NCBI GenBank assembly: GCA_964425255.1
Contig: CAYRMV010000019.1
Coordinates: forward strand, 1-33,357
Origin: CAYRMV01 sp964425255
GTDB lineage: Bacteria > Bacteroidota > Bacteroidia > Flavobacteriales_D > Crocinitomicaceae
Length of the DNA: 33,357 bases
Reading direction: 5' to 3'
The position numbers were made by a program, and so were the translations under genes. The notes under the pieces were generated by a model. That model ran no database searches. It had not been told where the DNA came from and worked only from the letters and a program-made list of their open reading frames with translations. This document shows, piece by piece, positions 6,308 through 15,283 of the stretch. Numbering within the stretch: the first letter of the stretch is position 1; every line of letters starts with the position of its first letter.

Positions 6308-8101
6308 TTAATTCAATACGATTTCTTTCGACTCTCCTTGAAAAGTAACATAGACCTTCCCTTTGTTGATCGTGTTGATTTCTTCATACATACACGGAAG
6401 CACTTCTTTACCCGTGAGGTCATACAAACCAAATGTTTGCTTTTCAGTCGAATACACCAACACATACAACTTCTTACGCGCTTTGTCTTCGTAAATCAAC
6501 GGTTCATCTTGGTATTTCATCGGAATAATTTCCTTTCCATCTAGATTGATCAAACCCCACGTTTCGCCTTGGTAAACCACCAAATATTTTTCTTTTTCCG
6601 CTACCAATTGCTCCATCACATAAACTCGGTCGTAAATTGGTTCAACCAACATCTTATTCGTTTTCCCGTTCCAAAGTCCATATTTTTCCCCCGACTTGAT
6701 TTGAAACAACAACAAATTGGACGAATAATTCATTTCATCTGGAAAAACCTCATCGTAATTCGTAGGAACCATTTCCATACCCGTTTCGAGACTCCAAATT
6801 CCCTTTTTCCCATCGCGAACAACTAATAAAAATTCTTCACTTTCAAACAAATAGGGATCAATGGCATCAAATTGAACAGGAACAATTTCCTTGCCCTTAT
6901 CGACATCGAACCACCCAACTTTCCCATTACGATAGACGCTAACAACATTCAATGACTCGAAATCAGCATAATCTATTTTTTCATACGAAAATGGAACCAA
7001 GGTTTTTCCTTTGAAATCCAACAGCGTCATGCTTCCATTCATGGTAATGCGAAAACAAGGCACATTGCGGAGTTCAAAATAATCGTCAATGTCATCGCGT
7101 TTGCACTGAATCGGCACCAATATTTTTCCAGTTGGATCAATGACACCGTACATGTCCCCCTTTTTCACGATAGCGAATCCATCCATGAAATAATTTTCAA
7201 AAAAGTCAAATTCAAACTCCGTTTGTGGAATCCCTTTTTGATTGATTACGGCATATTTCCATACACCTTGGATGTCTTTTCCAACAAAAGCAAATCCCTT
7301 GTAAAACCAATCTCCATCTTCATAAATGGGTGGAATAACCTCATCGCCAGACATGTTCAAATAACCTACTTTATCTCCCAAATGAAAAAGTGCCAAACCA
7401 TCCGAAAAAGAAGCAACATCATCGTATCGAAAAGAAGTAATCGCTTTGCCGTTTAAGGTTACAAAACCCCATTTATCGCCTTTTTTAGCGCCAATCAACT
7501 TGTTCATGTAATACTGTTCTTTCAACAAATCATACTCTATCGGCAATTGAATCGTTCCTTTTTGATCAAGAAGTCCGTATTTGTTACCCAATTTGACCAA
7601 AAATAAATCATGGAGAAAACTAAGTGAATCATACATTGGTTTCACGACTTGCTGAAACGATTCATCCCGCAACAAACCAAATTTGTTTTTTTGTTTGAAA
7701 ACAGCCATGCCATTCAAAAAGTAAAAACGCCGTTCCGATACAGGCGGAAAAAGTTCTTTTCCTGAGTGAGGATCAATCAAACCATGTAGGTTATTTTCTT
7801 CAATCCCAAAACAATCGGTACTTCCTGTACTTTTGTATATTTCGTCGTACTTCGGAGGAATCACTATTTTTCCGTGAATATCAATCAACCCAAAACGCAT
7901 TCCATTTCGAACAATGCAGGTTGGATTGTAATCATAGCCAAAAGTCGAATAATCAACCCAATCAAACTGAGCTTTAAAAACGGTATCCCCTTTCTGATTG
8001 ACAAAACCAATTTTCTTTTTTGAATCCGAAAATTGAGTTAAAAACTGCGCTTGTAGTGAACTTGTCACGAAAAACAATGCGACTAAAACCTGAAATTTCA
8101 T
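6308..8101 (-). CDS. Secreted WG-repeat protein (597 residues)
   Basis: A signal peptide (MKFQVLVALFFVTSSLQAQ) is followed by roughly 15 WG-type repeats of 35-45 residues. Each has a G-[FLYV]-[VILW] turn followed by G-K and a VP-x-x-[YF]-[DE] strand: for example DKWGFVTLNGKAITSFRYDD, ETWGLINLDGKEIIPMKYQD and QTFGLYDLTGKEVLPCMYEE. No catalytic domain, membrane anchor or T9SS C-terminal domain is seen, so it is probably periplasmic or outer-surface. WG repeats have no settled function. The start overlaps the stop of the upstream WG gene (ATGA at 8101-8098), so the two are translationally coupled. The stop lies 19 bp from the recO stop, tail to tail. Confidence 0.9.
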   Translation of the reverse strand: MKFQVLVALFFVTSSLQAQFLTQFSDSKKKIGFVNQKGDTVFKAQFDWVDYSTFGYDYNPTCIVRNGMRFGLIDIHGKIVIPPKYDEIYKSTGSTDCFGIEENNLHGLIDPHSGKELFPPVSERRFYFLNGMAVFKQKNKFGLLRDESFQQVVKPMYDSLSFLHDLFLVKLGNKYGLLDQKGTIQLPIEYDLLKEQYYMNKLIGAKKGDKWGFVTLNGKAITSFRYDDVASFSDGLALFHLGDKVGYLNMSGDEVIPPIYEDGDWFYKGFAFVGKDIQGVWKYAVINQKGIPQTEFEFDFFENYFMDGFAIVKKGDMYGVIDPTGKILVPIQCKRDDIDDYFELRNVPCFRITMNGSMTLLDFKGKTLVPFSYEKIDYADFESLNVVSVYRNGKVGWFDVDKGKEIVPVQFDAIDPYLFESEEFLLVVRDGKKGIWSLETGMEMVPTNYDEVFPDEMNYSSNLLLFQIKSGEKYGLWNGKTNKMLVEPIYDRVYVMEQLVAEKEKYLVVYQGETWGLINLDGKEIIPMKYQDEPLIYEDKARKKLYVLVYSTEKQTFGLYDLTGKEVLPCMYEEINTINKGKVYVTFQGESKEIVLN

Positions 8102-10854
8102 TTGTTCGTTTTTTTTCCTTTTACATTGATAAAATAGACTTCTCCATTCACTTTCACTTGTGCCAACCCATTGTGAAAATCACTAAGCTCATCAAACCGT
8201 TGTTTGGATAGGGTTTTACCCGTATTGGTTAAAAGTTGATATTGACCATTCGATTTTACTCGAATCGGTAAATCGGAAGAAAAGTAAGCAATATTTTCAT
8301 AATCAAAAGGTATAATCACCTTTCCATGTTGATTGATTAATCCCCATTTTCCGTTCTTTTGGCATTTGGCCATTCCTTGGTAAAAAATGCCCACATAATC
8401 TAAATCACCTACAAGTAATTTCCCTGATTCGTCAAACAAGTCTTTTTTATCTCCACGTTCACCTAGGATGAAAAGCTGATTTTCATTGCTTGTTCGAAGC
8501 AAACGGTCATACTTAAGTTGAATCACCTCCACTCCTTGTTGATTGATCAATCCATAAGACGTGCGCCATTGTGGATCGCTTTCTGCTTCACCTGGAATTT
8601 CTTCACTTTTTTTCACCCGATTTAATTTTTCTGAAAACAACTCAATCTCTGCGTATGGAACTGCCGATTCATTGCCTTCCGATGAATAAAAAAAGGTATA
8701 ACGTTCCCCAAGATCATTCAACTTAATAACCGAAAAACCACCTGCCATCCGCCTCACATCGAAGTTTTGAATCGGAATAATCTCCTTCCCCGTTGGATCA
8801 ATTACTCCTAAAAATGCATCTCTTCGAACAATGGCTTTCCCTTGCTCAAACGGAAAAACCTCCTGACAAAGAACAGTTCCATTCACCACAAATTGGGTGT
8901 CTATAATTTCCCATTGGTTGAAATCTTTGGTTACAAAAGCTAAACCTTCAGTAAACGGAGTAATTTCTTTGTAATCAGCAGGCAAGCGTTTTCCTTGCAA
9001 CGAAACCAAACCAACACTTGTTTGATCCTCGATACGCTGATACGTCATGATCCAGTTTCCAGAAAGATCACTAAACTCTTTTGCCTCTGGTGGTAAAATT
9101 ATTTTCCCGCTGAAATTGGCTAAACCACGATCTGGATTTCCTTTTTTACGAAAACTAACTAATTGATCATTCAAATACCAAATTTGCTCGTATTCAGGAT
9201 TTAGTATCCAATTTCCTTTTCGGTCAATCAACCCTTCCGAACGGGTCGCTTTGTCTTCAACAATAAAAGCATTCGGTGAACAAATTCGTAAAAGGGTGTG
9301 TGAAGTCCAAACTAGGTTGATACCTTTCAAATCAAAAAAGCCCATTTTGGTATCATCAGAAACAGAATCCAATTGATGAACGAAAAAATAATCTCCATTT
9401 CCATACAAATCTATCTGTTGAAATTCAATCGGTAAAATCCACTTTCCTGTTCGGGAGTAAACACCAACTTTCCCATTACTTTCAACCCGAAACATATCCC
9501 AATTCAATTGTTGGATAAAATCATACTCAAGGGGTAAAAGGATGGATTCGTCGGGTGCAATGAGCCCAAATTTTGTTCCTATTTGCAGGCGTGCAATATC
9601 CTCTGACAACCAAGAATACAAGCGATCGGTTTGCAAAGAGAGAATGGATTTATCGCGTTTTGGAATTCTATTTCCAACACTTGTATACGAATCCCATTCA
9701 CCGTCTAAAGATGCTTCAATCCAATTTTTTGAAAACGGATTCAGATGCAATTGATCGAATTTTGGTGCTACTAATTCCTTGCCTTTGTCGTCAATCCAAC
9801 CCCATTTTCCCGTTCCGATTATGGATAATTCCCATTCATCGATTCCATCATACTCAATTAGATGCTCAAACTCATTTCTCCAATCCAACTCGTTGCCGCC
9901 TTTGTTTACTGCAACAAAAGGAATGTTGGAAGAAAAAGAGGCAATCCAATCGTAGCTTGGTTGAATTGCCCACGCACCATTGGCATGGAGAAAACCCCAT
10001 TTGTTTTGTTGTTTTACGGCTATTAAACCATTTTTCTGCTCAACGAGTTCATCAAAGACGAAATCATGGATCATCGTTCCATTCGATTGAAACAAGGCAA
10101 ATTTCCATTGGTTATCATCTAACTTTTTAGATGAAAGCAAGTTTCCAGACAGCAACTCAATCGGATTTTCGGATGAATAAATGGTCTTCATGGAGTGGTC
10201 CACCCATTTGTAAAGCGAATCTTCTACATGCAAGATATAATCATTGGAAGCAAACAAAACATCCTGAAACGTTACATCGTGCATTTTTTCACCATTCCAC
10301 TGATAAAGAAACCAAGAGCCACCAAGCAATTTACTTCCATTCTCAATCCAATATAATTCTTCGTCCAACAGTTCTACTTCGTATTGAGTTTCCCATTTTC
10401 CGCCCAGATGCAAGGCATAAATGGAATCGTTAAAAACACGAATTTCTTGAAATTGAACTGGAATAATTTCCCTTCCTTTTGAATCAAAAACGCCCCAATT
10501 CGCCTCAATAAATTGCTCTTTGGAATTATAGAACCCTCCTTTTGCGACCAAAAACCTATCCGATTTTAATGCTTCGATTTTACTAAACTCAACGGGCAGT
10601 ACCAAACGACCTTTCGAATCAAGCATTCCAACATGAGAGGTGTATTGATTTATCTCTAAATTGTACCAACTCGCATGTTGAACAAGGTAATTTCCCTCAA
10701 CGGTTTTTTCTATGTGCGAAAACGAAGCCGAAACGGGTTGAGTTCCTTTTTTCAAGCAATAGGTTTTGGAAAGGGGTTGATAAACAATTTCCAACTCCTG
10801 TGACATAACCGGAAAAACCAGCAACGAGAGACAAACTAAAAAGTGTAATTTCAT
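8098..10854 (-). CDS. Secreted WG-repeat protein (918 residues)
   Basis: I place the start at the ATG at 10854 because it opens a signal peptide (MKLHFLVCLSLLVFPVMSQE). The frame stays open to 11013, but those 53 residues are not protein-like. The mature part is about 16 WG-type repeats, for example NKWGFLHANGAWAIQPSYDW, GKWGWIDDKGKELVAPKFDQ, NGKWGLINQHGKVIIPFDYE and FLGVIDPTGKEIIPI. Several repeats are degenerate, with long inserts between them. There is no other recognisable domain. It is the first gene of a two-gene operon with the 597-residue WG protein and ends in a 4-bp overlap with it. The two are probably ancient duplicates acting together. Function is unknown. Confidence 0.88.
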   Translation of the reverse strand: MKLHFLVCLSLLVFPVMSQELEIVYQPLSKTYCLKKGTQPVSASFSHIEKTVEGNYLVQHASWYNLEINQYTSHVGMLDSKGRLVLPVEFSKIEALKSDRFLVAKGGFYNSKEQFIEANWGVFDSKGREIIPVQFQEIRVFNDSIYALHLGGKWETQYEVELLDEELYWIENGSKLLGGSWFLYQWNGEKMHDVTFQDVLFASNDYILHVEDSLYKWVDHSMKTIYSSENPIELLSGNLLSSKKLDDNQWKFALFQSNGTMIHDFVFDELVEQKNGLIAVKQQNKWGFLHANGAWAIQPSYDWIASFSSNIPFVAVNKGGNELDWRNEFEHLIEYDGIDEWELSIIGTGKWGWIDDKGKELVAPKFDQLHLNPFSKNWIEASLDGEWDSYTSVGNRIPKRDKSILSLQTDRLYSWLSEDIARLQIGTKFGLIAPDESILLPLEYDFIQQLNWDMFRVESNGKVGVYSRTGKWILPIEFQQIDLYGNGDYFFVHQLDSVSDDTKMGFFDLKGINLVWTSHTLLRICSPNAFIVEDKATRSEGLIDRKGNWILNPEYEQIWYLNDQLVSFRKKGNPDRGLANFSGKIILPPEAKEFSDLSGNWIMTYQRIEDQTSVGLVSLQGKRLPADYKEITPFTEGLAFVTKDFNQWEIIDTQFVVNGTVLCQEVFPFEQGKAIVRRDAFLGVIDPTGKEIIPIQNFDVRRMAGGFSVIKLNDLGERYTFFYSSEGNESAVPYAEIELFSEKLNRVKKSEEIPGEAESDPQWRTSYGLINQQGVEVIQLKYDRLLRTSNENQLFILGERGDKKDLFDESGKLLVGDLDYVGIFYQGMAKCQKNGKWGLINQHGKVIIPFDYENIAYFSSDLPIRVKSNGQYQLLTNTGKTLSKQRFDELSDFHNGLAQVKVNGEVYFINVKGKKTNK

Positions 10855-11171
10855 AAACGGATTAAAATGGGAACTATTGAAAAAAGTCAAATCCCTTTTT
10901 TGGTTACGGTTATTGGCAAAAAAGCCTAACCAATTCATGGATTTCGAAAAACGTTTTTCATGCATAATTTCTTTTTTCAGTGCTCGCACAAAGCAAGCCA
11001 ATTTTCCTTTCATTTCCTATACGTTGTTTTACGTATTTTTGAGAAGAAAAACAGTCTTTTTAAACAGAAATCAAGCACCAAAAAAAACGGCAAAAACTTA
11101 TCTTTAAATATTTGCCCAGTTTCTCCGTTTTTTACGCTAACTTTGCACCTCATTTTTCGAGAAGAAAAGGT
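10855..11171. other. Intergenic region between the WG operon and purH
   Basis: These 317 bp separate divergent genes. A perfect 14-bp palindrome GAAAAACGTTTTTC lies at 10946-10959. The purH promoter is at the right end. I found no TAnnTTTG element for the WG operon; a minus-strand TTTGAC near 10888-10893 is a weak alternative. No small gene is supported. Confidence 0.5.
11112..11145 (+). promoter_or_regulatory. Probable purH promoter
   Basis: TTG at 11112-11114, a long 23-nt spacer and a perfect TAACTTTG (TAnnTTTG) at 11138-11145 lie 26 bp upstream of the chosen purH start. The promoter lies inside the longer open frame, which argues for the start at 11172. Confidence 0.65.
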
Positions 11172-12707
11172 ATGAATTCCAAAAAAATAAAAAGTGCATT
11201 AATTTCGGTGTTTGACAAAACAGGTTTAGAGCCTATCATTCACCGTTTAAACGAGTTAGGAGTAACCATTTATTCAACCGGTGGAACACAATCTTTCATT
11301 GAGTCCTTGGGAGTTGAAGTAGAACGTGTAGAAGATTTAACTTCCTACCCTTCTATTCTTGGTGGCCGCGTTAAAACCTTGCACCCAAAAGTGTTTGGTG
11401 GAATATTAAATCGCCGCAACTTATCGGAAGATCAAGCACAAATTGCTGAATTTGACATTCCCGAAATTGATTTGGTAATCGTTGATTTATATCCATTCGA
11501 AGCGACAGTTGCTTCAGGTGCTGACCACGATGCCATCATTGAAAAAATCGATATCGGTGGAATATCACTGATTCGTGCTGCGGCTAAAAACTACAACGAC
11601 GTAGTAATTATCCCATCTCAAGCACAATACAGCCGCTTTTTGGAAATCATTCAACAATCCGAAGATGGTTCAACAAGCTTAGAAGAGCGCAGGGCTTTTT
11701 CCCGTGATGCTTTTCAAGTATCATCGCATTACGACACACATATTTTCCGTTACTTCAATTCGGGAGATGATGCACTCGAAATTTTCAAACAAAGTATTCC
11801 GACACATCAAGTGTTGCGTTACGGTGAAAATCCACATCAAAAAGGAATTTTTCACGGAAACTTGGATGCCATCTTTGATAAACTTCACGGAAAAGAACTA
11901 TCCTACAACAATTTATTGGATGTAGATGCAGCGGTGCAATTGATGGCTGAATTTCAACATGACGGACCAACTTTCGCCATTTTGAAACACAACAACGCTT
12001 GTGGTTTGGCAACTCGCTCTAGCTTGCGCGAAGCATACGAAGCAGCTCTTGCTGGAGATCCTGTTTCCGCTTTTGGTGGAATTTTGATTGCTAACAAAAA
12101 CATGGATTTAGATACCGCGATCTTGGTCAATGAATTATTCTGCGAAGTAGTAATCGCTCCAGGTTATGAGGCGGCTGCTTTGGAATTACTTCAATCCAAA
12201 AAGAATCGAATTATTTTGGTTCAAAAACCGGTTGAATTGCCAAAACGTCAATTCCGAACGATTTTGAACGGCGTTTTAGAACAAGATAAAGATTTGTTGA
12301 CGGAAACGAAAGCGGATTTCAAAACAGTAACTAAAGTGGAGCCAACTGAACAAGAAAAAGAAGATTTTATTTTTGCCAACAAATTGGTGAAACACACGAA
12401 ATCCAACACGATTGTTTTGGCTAAAAATGGTCAACTACTTGCAAGTGGTACAGGACAAACTTCCCGTGTGGACGCACTTCGCCAAGCAATTCACAAAGCA
12501 CAATCATTCCAATTTGATTTACAAGGTGCTGTAATGGCTTCGGATGCGTTTTTCCCTTTCCCTGACTGTGTAGAGATCGCACACGAGGCAGGAATTACGG
12601 CAGTTGTTCAGCCTGGAGGCTCCATCAAAGATGAACTTTCTATCAACTATTGTGATGAACATGGAATGGCTATGGTGATGACAGGAAATCGTCATTTCAA
12701 ACATTAA
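11172..12707 (+). CDS. purH: Bifunctional AICAR transformylase / IMP cyclohydrolase
   Basis: PurH (511 residues) carries out the last two steps of IMP synthesis: formylation of AICAR with 10-formyl-tetrahydrofolate, then ring closure to IMP. The N-terminal MGS-like cyclohydrolase domain shows STGGTQSF and GGRVKTLHPKVFGGIL. The C-terminal transformylase domain shows RYGENPHQKG, LKHNNACG and DAFFPFPDCVEIAHEAGITAVVQPGGSIKDE. The frame is open from 11112, but MNSKKIKSALISVFDKTG at 11172 is the standard N-terminus and lies after the promoter. It stands alone here; purQ-purD are 14 kb away on the other strand. Identification is certain. Confidence 0.97.
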   Translation: MNSKKIKSALISVFDKTGLEPIIHRLNELGVTIYSTGGTQSFIESLGVEVERVEDLTSYPSILGGRVKTLHPKVFGGILNRRNLSEDQAQIAEFDIPEIDLVIVDLYPFEATVASGADHDAIIEKIDIGGISLIRAAAKNYNDVVIIPSQAQYSRFLEIIQQSEDGSTSLEERRAFSRDAFQVSSHYDTHIFRYFNSGDDALEIFKQSIPTHQVLRYGENPHQKGIFHGNLDAIFDKLHGKELSYNNLLDVDAAVQLMAEFQHDGPTFAILKHNNACGLATRSSLREAYEAALAGDPVSAFGGILIANKNMDLDTAILVNELFCEVVIAPGYEAAALELLQSKKNRIILVQKPVELPKRQFRTILNGVLEQDKDLLTETKADFKTVTKVEPTEQEKEDFIFANKLVKHTKSNTIVLAKNGQLLASGTGQTSRVDALRQAIHKAQSFQFDLQGAVMASDAFFPFPDCVEIAHEAGITAVVQPGGSIKDELSINYCDEHGMAMVMTGNRHFKH

Positions 12708-12771
12708 TTAAAAATATTTTTGTTTTTTCGAAACAAAAAACGCAGTTTTACGAAAGAATAGCAAAAAAAGC

Positions 12772-12787
12772 CTCGTTGTGAAACGAG
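12772..12787 (+). promoter_or_regulatory. Hairpin with GNRA-type tetraloop in the mreB leader
   Basis: CTCGTT-GTGA-AACGAG forms a 6-bp perfect stem closed by a GNRA tetraloop, ending 13 nt before the mreB start codon. A longer AT-rich stem, TTTTTGTTT/AAACAAAAA, lies just upstream near 12717-12740. These could shape translation or mRNA stability. No clear promoter was found; TATTTTTG at 12715-12722 fits the -7 pattern but lacks a -33 TTG. Confidence 0.4.
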
Positions 12788-12800
12788 CAAATTAGGGAAA

Positions 12801-13826
12801 ATGGGATTATTCAGTTTTTTAACGCAAGAAATTGCAATTGACTTAGGAACAGCTAACACGCTGATTATCATGAACGATAAAGTGGTAGTTGACGAGCCTT
12901 CAATTGTAGCGAAAGATATTCAAACCGGAAATGTTGTAGCAATCGGAAAGAAAGCACAACAAATGCATGGTAAAACGCACAAATTAATCGAAACAGTTCG
13001 TCCGTTAAAAGATGGAGTGATCGCTGACTTTCAAAGTGCCGAAGCCATGATCCGTGGAATGATCAAAATGATCAATACATCAAAAAGTTTGTTTACACCA
13101 ACGCTTCGAATGGTTGTTTGTATCCCTTCTGGTATTACGGAAGTGGAAAAAAGAGCTGTGCGCGATTCATGTGAACACGCTGGTGCGAAAGAGGTTTACT
13201 TGATTCACGAGCCTATGGCAGCTGCTATAGGAATCGGAATTGACGTGGAAGAACCAATGGGAAATATGATCATTGATATCGGTGGTGGTACATCGGAAAT
13301 TGCTGTCATTGCATTGGGTGGTATTGTCTGTGACAAATCGATCCGAATTGCTGGGGATGATTTCACGCAAGATATTGAAGAATACATGCGCCGTCAACAC
13401 AACATTCTAGTGGGTGAACGTACTGCAGAACAATTGAAAATCGAAGTCGGAGCAGCGATTCCTGAATTAGACAATCCACCTGCTGATTTCGCTGTTCGTG
13501 GTCGTGACTTGATGACAGGAATTCCAAAAGAAATCATTGTTTCGTACACCGAAGTTGCTCATGCATTGGATAAAACAATTTCGAAAATCGAAGAAGCGAT
13601 TCTGAGTGCATTGGAAATGACTCCACCAGAACTTTCGGCAGATATTTACAAAACAGGAATTTATCTTGCAGGAGGTGGATCTATGTTACGCGGTTTGGAC
13701 AAACGTATTTCGCAAAAAACAAAATTACCCGTTCACATTGCTGAAGATCCACTAAGAGCTGTGGCACGTGGAACGAGTATCGCTTTGAAAAACATTGATC
13801 GTTTCCAATTCTTGATTAAAGACTAA
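12801..13826 (+). CDS. mreB: Rod shape-determining protein MreB
   Basis: MreB (341 residues) is the bacterial actin homologue that forms membrane-bound filaments and directs lateral wall synthesis. The actin-fold nucleotide motifs are all present: phosphate-1 AIDLGTANTLI (from residue 12), phosphate-2 MIIDIGGGTSEIAVIALGGIV, and the adenosine motif GIYLAGGGSMLRGLD. The N-terminal MGLFSFLTQE is the likely membrane-contacting segment. Length is normal. It is the first gene of the mreB-mreC-mreD-mrdA-rodA cluster but is separated from mreC by an intrinsic terminator, so it is probably made in excess of the rest. Confidence 0.98.
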   Translation: MGLFSFLTQEIAIDLGTANTLIIMNDKVVVDEPSIVAKDIQTGNVVAIGKKAQQMHGKTHKLIETVRPLKDGVIADFQSAEAMIRGMIKMINTSKSLFTPTLRMVVCIPSGITEVEKRAVRDSCEHAGAKEVYLIHEPMAAAIGIGIDVEEPMGNMIIDIGGGTSEIAVIALGGIVCDKSIRIAGDDFTQDIEEYMRRQHNILVGERTAEQLKIEVGAAIPELDNPPADFAVRGRDLMTGIPKEIIVSYTEVAHALDKTISKIEEAILSALEMTPPELSADIYKTGIYLAGGGSMLRGLDKRISQKTKLPVHIAEDPLRAVARGTSIALKNIDRFQFLIKD

Positions 13827-13839
13827 AAAACAATACATT

Positions 13840-13863
13840 AAGTCTCGGAATCGAGACTTTTTT
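13840..13863 (+). terminator. Intrinsic terminator between mreB and mreC
   Basis: An 8-bp perfect stem AAGTCTCG/CGAGACTT with loop GAAT is followed by a short T run (TTTTTTCTC). It lies 14 bp after the mreB stop and 11 bp before the mreC start. Partial read-through would give more mreB than mreC mRNA. Confidence 0.75.
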
Positions 13864-13874
13864 CTCTTTTAGAC

Positions 13875-14720
13875 ATGCGCAATCTCATCGCTTTTTTTAA
13901 ACGATTTCAGGTTTTCTTATTCTTTGCCCTTTTGCAAGGAGTGGCGCTATCTACTTATTTTTCCTATTTCCATTTTCCAAAATCACAATACTTGACAAGC
14001 GCATCGTATGTCAATGCCAAAATTTGGTCTGTGCGCTTCGAGATTACAAAACACTTCAACCTAGCGCACAACAATGTTCGTTTGCAATACGAAAACCGCT
14101 GGTTGCGAGAGCGAAATCCGATGAGTTATGTTCCCATGAAAAATGGGTATATAGAAATCAACGACACCCTGTATGATCAACAATACGAGTACATTCCCGC
14201 AGTCGTTATTCAATCGACTTTTGATAAGCGAAACAATTATTTTACCTTAAACATCGGAAAAGCACAAGGAATTAAACGCGGAATGGGCGTTTTCTCTGAC
14301 AAAGGGATTGTTGGAATCATTCACAACGTAAGCGAACATTTTTCGGTGGTTAAATCCGCATTGACCGAAGATTTCAACGTGGATGTGATGGTGGATGACA
14401 ACGGAGCATTTGGCTTGTTGAAATGGGATGGAAAAAATGCGCGCATTGGATCGATTTCAGGTATTTCCAATGACATTCCGATCAAAAAGTGGACGCAAGT
14501 GGTCACACGAGGAGGTTCTGGAATTTTCCCAAGAGGAATTCCGGTTGGAAAAGTCAAAAAATTGGGTTCCATTGAAGGAAAACCCCTTTGGGATGTATCC
14601 ATCTTGTTTTCAGAAGATTTCCGAAAAATTCAAAACGTATATGTCATCCGTAATTTATTAAAAACAGAACAAGAAAAGTTAGAAGAAACCATTCCAGCTG
14701 ATAAAGATTCAGATTCATGA
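13875..14720 (+). CDS. mreC: Rod shape-determining protein MreC
   Basis: MreC (281 residues) is the periplasmic scaffold linking MreB to PBP2 and RodA. A short cytoplasmic tail and one membrane segment (about 12-33, VFLFFALLQGVALSTYFSYF) precede a short helical region around 50-75. The two beta-barrel subdomains follow, with the typical ITLNIGKAQGIKRGMGVFSDKGIVGII-like stretch near 130-160 (here FTLNIGKAQGIKRGMGV) and TRGGSGIFPRGIPVGKV near 210. The stop overlaps the mreD start by 4 bp (ATGA). Identification is secure from motifs and order. Confidence 0.95.
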   Translation: MRNLIAFFKRFQVFLFFALLQGVALSTYFSYFHFPKSQYLTSASYVNAKIWSVRFEITKHFNLAHNNVRLQYENRWLRERNPMSYVPMKNGYIEINDTLYDQQYEYIPAVVIQSTFDKRNNYFTLNIGKAQGIKRGMGVFSDKGIVGIIHNVSEHFSVVKSALTEDFNVDVMVDDNGAFGLLKWDGKNARIGSISGISNDIPIKKWTQVVTRGGSGIFPRGIPVGKVKKLGSIEGKPLWDVSILFSEDFRKIQNVYVIRNLLKTEQEKLEETIPADKDSDS

Positions 14721-15226
14721 GAATTGCCTTAATACAAATACTTCGCTTCGTGCTATTTGTCTTTGCACAAGCATTGATTTTCAATCAAATTGAGGTTGGA
14801 TTTGGCATTCATGTCATGATTTACCCTTTGTTTATCTTTTTACTTCCAATACAATGGTCTGTTTTTGTGGTAATGCTCATCTCCTTTGCAATGGGTTTTT
14901 CCATCGATTCGTTGGGAAATACCTACGGACTACATGCTTCATCAGCCGTATTTCTTGCGTATTTGAGACCCATGATTTTCAAAGTATTTGAACCGCGAGA
15001 CGGATATGAAAATCTAACCGAATCAAGTATCTATGACATGGATACAACGTGGCTGATGTATGTATTTGGTTCGATGCTTTTGATTCACCATTTTTGGTTT
15101 TTCACCATCGAATTATTCAAATTCAATGAAATCCTTTTTCTCTTTCAAAAAACCCTTTTGAGTGTACCCATCTCAATGGTTATTTGTATTCTGATCCAAT
15201 TGATTTTTGTTCGACGTAGGAAATAG
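14717..15226 (+). CDS. mreD: Rod shape-determining protein MreD
   Basis: This 169-residue integral membrane protein has about five hydrophobic segments (starting RIALIQILRFVLFVFAQALIF, then VMIYPLFIFLLPIQWSVFVVMLISFAMGFSID). The FSIDSLGNTYGLHASSAVFLAYLRP stretch fits the conserved MreD region D-x-x-G-x-x-x-G-x-x. It works in the elongasome with MreC and RodA/PBP2. It starts inside the mreC stop codon region (4-bp overlap), so it is translationally coupled. Sequence conservation is low in this family, so position in the cluster carries much of the call. Confidence 0.92.
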   Translation: MRIALIQILRFVLFVFAQALIFNQIEVGFGIHVMIYPLFIFLLPIQWSVFVVMLISFAMGFSIDSLGNTYGLHASSAVFLAYLRPMIFKVFEPRDGYENLTESSIYDMDTTWLMYVFGSMLLIHHFWFFTIELFKFNEILFLFQKTLLSVPISMVICILIQLIFVRRRK

Positions 15227-15235
15227 CACAAATTG

Positions 15236-15266
15236 TTGCGATACTGAGTTTATTTTCTGAATTTTG
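15236..15266 (+). promoter_or_regulatory. Possible internal promoter before mrdA
   Basis: TTG at 15236-15238, a 20-nt spacer and GAATTTTG at 15259-15266 (one mismatch to TAnnTTTG) lie in the 57-bp gap between mreD and mrdA, 17 bp before the mrdA start. It could drive mrdA-rodA separately. Confidence 0.45.
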
Positions 15267-15283
15267 CAATCACAAATTTCCAC

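Noticed and set aside
9573..10130. A 185-codon plus-strand open frame opposite the larger WG gene
   Set aside because: It is antisense to a well-supported repeat protein, has low-complexity composition and no domain; other opposite-strand frames in the window were dropped for the same reason.
10855..11013. N-terminal extension of the 918-residue WG protein to 11013
   Set aside because: The added 53 residues are basic and not signal-like, while MKLHFLVCLSLLVFPVMSQ at 10854 is a clear signal peptide.
11112..11171. N-terminal extension of PurH to 11112
   Set aside because: The extension covers the promoter TAACTTTG, and MNSKKIKSALISVFDKTG is the normal PurH start.
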